Both the position numbers and the translations under genes were made by a program. From the NCBI GenBank assembly GCA_005799025.1, contig SYHX01000002.1, forward strand, positions 1 through 55,151: a stretch of 55,151 nt of DNA. The letters run 5' to 3'. The DNA comes from Bacteroidota bacterium (GTDB lineage: Bacteria > Bacteroidota > Bacteroidia > UBA7662). Under the pieces are notes generated by a model. That model was not told the DNA's origin and did not search any database. It saw only the letters and a program-made list of their open reading frames with translations. Below are positions 9,041 through 17,300 of the stretch, in pieces. Within the stretch, counting starts at the first letter, position 1. Every line of letters begins with the position of its first letter.

Positions 9041-12000
9041 TTACGGCCGCAGAACCAAGGTTGAACGTTCAACACGGGCCAAACCATTGGCAGGGACCCA
9101 AAGCAACTCCACGGTATAAGAACCTGCAGGGACAGCGCTCAAATCCACACGAAGATTGTGCACGCCTTGTACAGGACTGACCATGGCTATCACTCTACCA
9201 GCCAAATCACGGACTACCACCTCGGAAGGTGTACTGCTTGCATGACCCCAAGAAAGCTGAAGGTCTCCTGAACTTGGATTCGGGAACATGCTAACGCCAT
9301 TGGTCGAAGACTTAAGCGAAGGAACCCTCAAATGACCCGCAATCTCCTGACCCCAAACGTCGGTCATCGCACTGAGTCCACCCAATCGAAGGGCCGTCCA
9401 ATTCAATTCCTCGAGAAGTTCAGGGCGATTCGCCTTTAAGGTCACCGTGACCACGGCATCGTTTTCGGCGAGCTTCATACCGGACTCATCGAACCAACCG
9501 TAACACCACATACCCTCACGTTGACCCCAGCTGTATTGGCCTTGAAGGGTCCCCGGTTCCATCCCAAGTACTTGAACACCGGAAGGCAATGGCAACTCCA
9601 AAGAAACCGCACCCAATTCCATGGCCCGGTCTGCACGCAATGTCACCCGCAACTGGCCATTTGAAGCATTGTATTCCGAAATCCCTGCACCTTGCATCAG
9701 CCCTAATGCAGACCCACGCAGGGCGGTGTTCGGGGCATACGATCCGTTAACGTCACCAAAGGCAAGCATTTTGAGGTCCTGGGTGACATTTCCAGAAACA
9801 ACATTCAATGCGGGCCTTTCGCTGAGCCAATTCCCTACCGTAAAAGCAGAGAGGCTACCGCTAAATCGACGGTTCACCAAAAGGGCGTCACCTGATGTTA
9901 TCGATGAGCTACCGTTCACATCCGCAGCGGACAGCCGAAGACCTGTCAAAGGCACAGAACCGGAGAAATGTCTGCTTATCCCTAAGGCATCCGATGCGGT
10001 GACCCCACCCCAAGGCTTGGAGGTAATGGCTTCCAAGGTATAGGATCCTGAAGGAACAGCGGGCATTGCATAGGCGCCCAATGCGTCCGTGGAATCTGAG
10101 GCAACCACAGCGCCTAATCCATCTTTGATTCGCACCACAGAATTGGTCATCGGGGTAGCAGCAGTGTTGTTATACGTCAAGGTTCCACTTACCGAGTTGG
10201 TGATCACTTGGACCAAATCAGCAAGATAACGAGGACATAATTGGTAACCCAAAGTATGCGGAGCGGTTGCGTCAAACTGACTACCCACCCCTATCATGCT
10301 GAAGGTTCCAGTAGGAGCCGGTGAATTGAAGAGGTTTACATCGTTGTCTATTCGAATGTCGAAGGTATCTACCCCGTTAGTTGCCCGAGGAGTTCGACCT
10401 GACCCTATAGCACCGGTAACAGGCCAATCACCTAAGGAATTTGGGGTTGCGGGAACTAATGTTAAATTATTGATTCTGATAAGGCTGGACTCTGTATTCT
10501 CGTTCATGGCGGTAACCACTTGCGGTGCAGGCAATGTGTTTCCACTTGATATAACTACGATGGAATCAGCCGTGAACTGCGCTAGTCCATTAAAATGCCC
10601 AACTCTTCCGATGACCCGAATCAAATCCCCTTGGGTAACCTGATAGGATGATGATGTGAAATTGGCTAAACGAAAAACGCCAATCCCTGCATTAGATGCC
10701 GGATCAAAAATGAAAAATTCCAAGCCTGCTGAAGGCAGAACCCTACGATTCCCTCCCAAAACAATACCCGTTGTCTTGGCATAAACCCCATTGGAATCAG
10801 GAATCCCCACCACCGTGCCGGAAACATTGTTGCCACGCAACAACCCGATCGAATAAGTCGGTATAGACAAGGTTTGAACCCGAATGGCGGAATAGTTAAC
10901 GATCCCCGCAGAAATACCCAAGCTCGCGCCTGTCAGGGTAAATCCAAGGGTATCGGTTCTGCCGGAGGGAACCGCAGGATACAAAAGAACCGAGAAAGAG
11001 GCTGAAGTTGCATTAGCCGGTACATTAATCGTAATGGTGTCGTTAACGGGGGTTGGGAATGTTTCGTAAGTCGCCCCGTAAACTGCACCTGGTGAAGTAT
11101 TGATTCTAACCTTCAGTATCTGAGCAACAGGATTAGGGTTAAGTATGGAGATATTCATGCCAATGGCTCCCGTCTGGTTGGATACTAAAGTGTCGTTTCT
11201 CGTAAAATTTGCAACGGTATTCACCAAAGGCACAGCGATGATATCAGCCAAAGATCTTGGCGCAATTTGATAGCCTGAGGTGAACGGACTGGAATTGTCG
11301 AACTGCAAACCAAGTCCCACCAAGTCAAAATACCCTGTTGGGGCAGGCGTGCTATCAATATCGGTTTGTGGTAGAATCCGCATTTGAAAGTTGGTTGAAC
11401 CGTTGGAGACATTCACATTAACCCCGGAGGTGATGGTCCCTGTTGGCCAATTAGAACTAACCAACACAAGTCCGTTCAATCGAACCAAACGATTCTCCGT
11501 CGATTCGTCCAATGCGCTAACCACGTTAGGAGTAGCCAATGTCCTGCCCGTTGCAACCCTGATTACGGTATCGCAATTGACTTGGGGAAGGCCATTATAT
11601 TGCTCAAGAACCCCAACCAGTTCCACAGAATCTCCCTGAACCAAGGCAGCACCTCCACTGTAACCAAAATTGGTGCCTGCCCTGCGGAACATGATGCCCC
11701 CGGTCTGATCTATGATCACGTACTGAACACCCGTAGGCGTTGTGGAACTGTTGTATTGATTAATGCCATAAATGGTGCCACTTAACCGCACACGTATACC
11801 CAATGAATCCAAAACGCCGACGCTATTTACACCAGTAACGGAGGCAATAGATCTCAAGGGAAATGATTGGGTCGAAAACGGAGTTGATTGAGTGGATATA
11901 CCCGCACTCCATGTGTTACCGCTTTGAACAAAAACTTTGAAATGATAGGTCGTACCGTTGGTCAAGCCTGTCACCGTTACCGAATTACCCATTGCAGCAA

Positions 12001-13225
12001 AGACCGCATAACCGGAACCAATTTGAGCTCCTAGCCCGAAGAATGAATTGGTAAGAAAAATATTACCGGATGGCTGGGCCGTTATCGGGGCGGTATCCGC
12101 CACTACCAGCGCCTGGTCAAAGCAACGCGATGGATTCGCCCATGTCAGGGTAACGCTTCCGCTCGATGGTGAAGCAGTAAAGGCTGTCGCCTCAGGAACC
12201 ACAGTAACCACCGTGAGTGCAGCGGAAGGCGGACTTACCACAGTCCCTGAAACTGCACGGACCAAATAACCCGTACCCGCCGCTAATCCGGAAGGCAAAG
12301 TCGCAGTGAACGTTCCGGAGGAACCACTTACAGAGCCCAAATTCGTTGGAAAAGCAAAAGAACCACTTGCATCGGATAACATTAGATCAACCCCAGCAGT
12401 CAAAGCACCCGTTGATGTGTAGGAAATTGTAAATGAATTCGTAGCATTTCCAATGGCGCAAAAGGTGGTTGCCGAAATTGAACCCAAGCTCAAGGTAGCC
12501 GAGGGCCCGCCACCGCCTGTACTGGCAGTTCCCATGAAGGTGATATCCCTGCCCGCTGTCGTTAGTTGATTTAAATACCATGTTCCGGTAGATGATGTAG
12601 CCCCCATATTCACGATTCGGAAGGTGACCGTCGTGCCGCCTGCCAGATTCTGTAACGCAGAGATTGTGGATAAATCAATAGCGCTTTGGGGGTTCCCTGT
12701 ACCTGACGTCACAATTCCCCAAGTGATGAGGGTACCAATATTCACAAAGGTTCCGGCCGGTCCAATACTGTATTGCCATTGTCCTGTAGCAGGCCCGCTG
12801 GATGACCTGCGGACATTGTAGGCTGGAATTGAATTAAAACTCACCGTTGTTCCACTCGCCACTGTGAATTCAATGGTGACAAAATCACCGCGCGCAATGG
12901 TTGATGCTAAATCACCCGCACCCGGAAGGGTGTCCCAGCCATTTCCGCCCCATGCATTGCCCGCAGGGGTACCCGTTGTGGCGACCCCTGCCGCCGTAAA
13001 GAGTACGCCGGAACCCCTGGTCCAACCCGATGTTGATACAGAAGACGAAACTACCTGAGCTGGCAGAGGAGAAAAACCCCATGCCGGTGTTGTTGTTGGG
13101 ATTCCATTCAATTCCCAGGTCGCGAGGGTATCCGTGCCTTGAGCTTTGGTTTGGGCCACTGACCACAGCGTCAGGAGGAAAAACAGGCCCAGTCGGCTTG
13201 AAATTAGGGTAAAAAGAGCATTCAT
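9041..13225 (-). CDS. T9SS type A secreted multidomain protein with OB-like repeats, dockerin-like and cohesin-like segments
   Basis: A 1394-residue secreted protein. Order: signal peptide (1-29, cleavage after TKAQ); N-terminal beta domain (~35-235); Ig-like and fibronectin III-like domains (~237-448); two related OB-fold/DUF5689-like units (~457-668 and ~790-1008), each with a GDSVELVGVL or GDLIRVIGRV strand, a GLPQ/GLAQ turn and the ending YQ(I/L)(A/C)PR-LAD; a CNA-B-like unit (~1010-1070); dockerin-like calcium loops (DVNGSSSITSGDA, FGDVNGSY); a cohesin-like domain (~1190-1290); and a C-terminal T9SS type A sorting domain opening with FPNPSSGDLQLSW. No enzyme motif is visible. It is probably a cell-surface or released adhesin/scaffold. 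It stands alone, with a terminator at its 3' end. Confidence 0.9.
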   Translation of the reverse strand: MNALFTLISSRLGLFFLLTLWSVAQTKAQGTDTLATWELNGIPTTTPAWGFSPLPAQVVSSSVSTSGWTRGSGVLFTAAGVATTGTPAGNAWGGNGWDTLPGAGDLASTIARGDFVTIEFTVASGTTVSFNSIPAYNVRRSSSGPATGQWQYSIGPAGTFVNIGTLITWGIVTSGTGNPQSAIDLSTISALQNLAGGTTVTFRIVNMGATSSTGTWYLNQLTTAGRDITFMGTASTGGGGPSATLSLGSISATTFCAIGNATNSFTISYTSTGALTAGVDLMLSDASGSFAFPTNLGSVSGSSGTFTATLPSGLAAGTGYLVRAVSGTVVSPPSAALTVVTVVPEATAFTASPSSGSVTLTWANPSRCFDQALVVADTAPITAQPSGNIFLTNSFFGLGAQIGSGYAVFAAMGNSVTVTGLTNGTTYHFKVFVQSGNTWSAGISTQSTPFSTQSFPLRSIASVTGVNSVGVLDSLGIRVRLSGTIYGINQYNSSTTPTGVQYVIIDQTGGIMFRRAGTNFGYSGGAALVQGDSVELVGVLEQYNGLPQVNCDTVIRVATGRTLATPNVVSALDESTENRLVRLNGLVLVSSNWPTGTITSGVNVNVSNGSTNFQMRILPQTDIDSTPAPTGYFDLVGLGLQFDNSSPFTSGYQIAPRSLADIIAVPLVNTVANFTRNDTLVSNQTGAIGMNISILNPNPVAQILKVRINTSPGAVYGATYETFPTPVNDTITINVPANATSASFSVLLYPAVPSGRTDTLGFTLTGASLGISAGIVNYSAIRVQTLSIPTYSIGLLRGNNVSGTVVGIPDSNGVYAKTTGIVLGGNRRVLPSAGLEFFIFDPASNAGIGVFRLANFTSSSYQVTQGDLIRVIGRVGHFNGLAQFTADSIVVISSGNTLPAPQVVTAMNENTESSLIRINNLTLVPATPNSLGDWPVTGAIGSGRTPRATNGVDTFDIRIDNDVNLFNSPAPTGTFSMIGVGSQFDATAPHTLGYQLCPRYLADLVQVITNSVSGTLTYNNTAATPMTNSVVRIKDGLGAVVASDSTDALGAYAMPAVPSGSYTLEAITSKPWGGVTASDALGISRHFSGSVPLTGLRLSAADVNGSSSITSGDALLVNRRFSGSLSAFTVGNWLSERPALNVVSGNVTQDLKMLAFGDVNGSYAPNTALRGSALGLMQGAGISEYNASNGQLRVTLRADRAMELGAVSLELPLPSGVQVLGMEPGTLQGQYSWGQREGMWCYGWFDESGMKLAENDAVVTVTLKANRPELLEELNWTALRLGGLSAMTDVWGQEIAGHLRVPSLKSSTNGVSMFPNPSSGDLQLSWGHASSTPSEVVVRDLAGRVIAMVSPVQGVHNLRVDLSAVPAGSYTVELLWVPANGLARVERSTLVLRP

Positions 13226-13311
13226 AAGGATAAAATTTTATTCTTTAAATGTAGAATTCAATCTGCCTTCCTCACGTTACAAAACGATTAACAACGGCAA
13301 TTTGTGGAAAA

Positions 13312-14274
13312 CTAAACCAAGTCACCGAAACGCCCTTTCCCGTAGTCTTCAAAGGCCTCTTGAATCTCGTCAGCTGAATTCATCACAAATGGCCCATAGG
13401 CGGCAATAGGCTCCCCCAACGGTTCCCCTGCCAACAAGAGTAGCTTGGTGCCGGCCCTTGCTTCAAGACTCAAAAGAACATGTCCATGATCAAATTCATT
13501 CCCTTCCTCCGAATCCGTATGGGCCCCAGCAGAATGAAAAACAAGCAGATCACCCGCATTTACCCCTACATGCTTGCCCTCCAAGATTCCATTCATCACC
13601 AGGGCCAAGACCGTATAATGGGAAGGAATGTCCAAGACCGGCTTATATTCTAGGGAGTCCCAATCCATGATGACCGCAAGGATGGGACTGCAAACTGGCC
13701 CAGGCCCATGGATCGCATTCATATCAGGAGATGGCAAGTACATGAAGCGGAAGACCCCTTCATCGCCCTCTGCAAGGCTCCCGGCAACCAACGCCATTTT
13801 GCCACACCTTTGTTCTAAGACAGGGATTTGGTCACGAAGTATGGAGCAATAACCTGGGGCGTCTTTCTTACGGTGGGATGGGAGATTCACCCATAATTGA
13901 GCCATGTGAAAGACACCCCCTTCCCTGGTGAATTGCTCGGATTGGTATTCTTTGTGGAGAATACCGGAAGCGGCATGCATCCATTGAATTTCTCCAGGTC
14001 CGATCGTCCCAAAGTTCCCCGAGCTGTCCGCATGAGATACCGCTCCGCTGAAAACGAAAGTGACCGTTTGAAAACCTCGGTGAGGATGCACATCCACACC
14101 ACGAGGTCTGTTGGAAGGTGGAATTTCCCAAGGTGGATTGTAGTCCAACATCAGAAAAGGGTCCATGCGTTGCATACTCGCCTTGGCCCCCGGGAAAAGA
14201 TGGAAAACCTTGAAACCATCCCCAACCATCGACAAAGACTGACCCCTGATTATAAAATCAATTTCCCAACTCAT
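13312..14274 (-). CDS. Pirin family protein
   Basis: A bicupin of about 320 residues. The frame is open further upstream, but that part overlaps the stop region of the previous gene; the ATG at 14274 (MSWEIDFIIRG) fits the family. The metal site is recognisable: DVHPHRGFQTVTFVFSG (two His) and MHAASGILHKEY (His and Glu of the third and fourth ligands). The C-terminal cupin follows. Pirins bind iron and some act as quercetin 2,3-dioxygenases or regulatory partners; which applies here is unknown. It lies 29 bases after the 1840-residue T9SS gene and may share its transcript. Confidence 0.92.
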   Translation of the reverse strand: MSWEIDFIIRGQSLSMVGDGFKVFHLFPGAKASMQRMDPFLMLDYNPPWEIPPSNRPRGVDVHPHRGFQTVTFVFSGAVSHADSSGNFGTIGPGEIQWMHAASGILHKEYQSEQFTREGGVFHMAQLWVNLPSHRKKDAPGYCSILRDQIPVLEQRCGKMALVAGSLAEGDEGVFRFMYLPSPDMNAIHGPGPVCSPILAVIMDWDSLEYKPVLDIPSHYTVLALVMNGILEGKHVGVNAGDLLVFHSAGAHTDSEEGNEFDHGHVLLSLEARAGTKLLLLAGEPLGEPIAAYGPFVMNSADEIQEAFEDYGKGRFGDLV

Positions 14275-14303
14275 AACAAACAACCCATTTGGTTGAATTA
14301 ACT

Positions 14304-17300
14304 TCAGTCCAAAATCCGAATTACTTTCCTTCGACCCAAAAAGAGATTTCGTTCTCCGTACAATTCCAGCCAATAAACTCCGCTTGGTAAATCTCCCAAG
14401 TCCAGAGCCTGATCCTGCATTTCAAGAGAATTACCCACATACGAGGAAGGTTGAACATCAAGGAAATAACGACGACCACCCAAGTCAATGAGGTTGGCCT
14501 TGGTGGCAGCCGCCCCTCTCAACATCAACAATCCACGGTTAGGATTCGGGTAAAACCACCATTGCGTTTGCTTAAGCGACTCTAAACCAACACCGGCAAC
14601 CGTTACCAGGTTCGATAATGCGCTACAGGGCCCTTGCGAAACCAAACAAGCATAAACGCCACCCGAATCGGCAGTGTAGGTTGCTAAATTCGCGCCCATT
14701 ATCGCCACCGAATTTCTATACCATTGGTAGCTTGCGAATGAACCACCACTCAGACTAAGCAGCCTTCCACTCAATGTTGCCACAGGCTGAGGTAATGGAT
14801 TCACCAAAATATTAAGGGTATTCGACAATGATGAACAGCCGCTGGTATCGGTAATCAAAACCTGATACAAGCCCGCCAAAGTTGCACTGTACGTCGATGA
14901 GGAAGCTGCAGGAATTATTATACCATTTCGACGCCAAACGTAAATTAAATTCAAACCAGCCCCCGCCAAAAGGGTGACCGAGTCCCCTTGACATAACACC
15001 GTATTTCCTAAAGGAGTAATATTTACCTGAGGAGTCGCATTCACCCTCAGTTGCAAAAAAACAACCGAGTCACAACCGTTAACAGCAACCAAAGTATCGG
15101 TATAAAATCCAGCGTTTCTCAAGGTATCTCCTCCAAACCAATAATAATCACCCTGGCAAATAAAAGCTTGTAAAGAAGAGGAACTGCTTGGCAAAACAGT
15201 TAAGGTCAAAACCGTCAAAGAATCGCAACCGTTCGCTGCTTGTTGGCTTTGGGTATAAATTCCACTAATTGTCAAAACCTGTGCCCCAAATAAATAAACA
15301 GAACCTACGCAAATACTATCTTCAACCGTGGTCGTGCTGTTTGGTCGGAACGACAAATTGAGGGTAATCACGGAATCACAACCGTTCGCAGCGACTAAGG
15401 TGCGGGTGTAAGTTCCAGGTACATTTAATGATTGAGAACCAAAGGCATACGATTGACCTTGACAAACCGAAACTGAAATCGCCGAAAGGCTGTTTGGCCT
15501 CACTATTAAATTCAATGTTATCGTTGAATCACAACCGTTCGAAGCTAAAATCGTTCGCACATGGGTGCCCGTTGTAGTCAAAGATTGTGTACCGAAAGAA
15601 TAAGACTGACCCTGGCATATTTCAGCCGTCAAAGAGGATGTGGTATTTGGCCTCACAGTCAAAGTCAAGGTGATTAGTGAATCGCAACCGTTCGCTGCAG
15701 GAACAACCCTTGTGTAGAACCCCGCGGCAGTAAGCGTCTGTGGTCCGAATTGAAAGGCCTGACCTTGGCAAATAATAGAAGTCATAGAAGTCAAACTATT
15801 TGGCCTTACCGCAAGCGATAATGTAATTACAGAATCGCAACCGTTCGAAGAGGTCAACACCCTTGTATAAATACCTGTTGAAGTTAAGAAGAGGGAACCA
15901 AATGTATATGTTTGCCCCTCACAAACAAGCTCGCTAATCGAAGCTGCACTGTTTGACCTGACCATCAGATTAAGGGTAATGACCGAATCACAACCACTGG
16001 AAGACGGCAGGGTACGCAAATAGGTCCCTGAATTGCTTAAAACTTGGGAGCCAAAACTATAAGTTTGCCCTTGGCATATAAAATCGGATATTATCGTCGA
16101 ACTATTGGGCCTGACTGTTAGACTCAAAAGCACTACAGAATCACAGCCGTTAAATGAACGCCGTGTTAACGAATAAACCCCACTTGATATCAAAACTTGA
16201 GAGCCAAAAATATAAGATTGTCCTTGACACACCGATGCTGAAATAGAAGTAAAACTATTAGATATCACATTCAAAATCAGTGTAATTATCGAATCACATC
16301 CAACAAAATTCGGAACGGTATCCGTGTATACCCCTGATGTAATCAAATTTTGGGCAATAAAATTATATCCCTGGCCTTGGCAAATACTAACATTTAATAA
16401 AGTATAACTACGAGGAACCATGAAAACTTGCAGAATGATCACAGAATCACAACCAATCGAGGAAACCAAAGAACGAGTATACGTACCAGCGGTACTGATC
16501 AACTGATTCCCAAAAAAATAAACCTGCCCCTCACAAAGTGAAATCGAAATAGCAGAATTGCTCACTGGTCGAACAATCAAAGTCAGGCTAATCATTGAAT
16601 CGCAACCATTCCCCGCCATCAAATATCGGCTATATGAACCCGGCTGGCTAAGCAACTGTGATCCAAAAGAATATAACTGCCCTTGGCAAATTGAATCCGT
16701 TATCGTTTGGGTCAACATCGAAAGAACAGTCAGATTCAAAACAACAATTGAATCACAACCAGAACTAATAGAGGAGAGGGTATCTTGATAAGTTCCTGAT
16801 AAACTGTAAACAATGCCACCAAAAGAAAAGGTTTGACCTGCACATATCGACGCATTGAGTGAAGTGACATAGGATGGACCAACATTAAGATTTAGGGTGA
16901 TAACCGAATCACAACCATTTGAGGCCGAAACAATGCGCGAGTATATTCCTGCAGTATTGATGACCTGCTGACCAAAAACAAAGGACTGGCCTTGGCATAT
17001 AGTAGCGGTCAAGGCCCCCGAACTGTTTGGCCTAACCATTAAATTAAGAACAATAACCGAATCACAACCATTTACCGATGTAAGCACTTTTGGGTAAATT
17101 CCAGAAGCCGTTAATACCTGCTGTCCAAATGTATAAAATTGGCCTTGGCAAATCGATGCGCTCAAATATGTGTTACTAACCGCCCGCACAAATAGACTTA
17201 ACACAGTCGAGGAATCGCAACCGTTAGCCGAAGGAACAACATTTGAGTAAATACCTGATGCCGTTAAAATCTGTTGTCCAAAAGCATAAGACTGACCTTG

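Noticed and set aside
9621-13212. Numerous plus-strand open frames opposite the large T9SS genes
   Set aside because: They are antisense shadows of compositionally biased Ser/Thr/Gly-rich genes, lack family motifs and have no promoter or conserved spacing.
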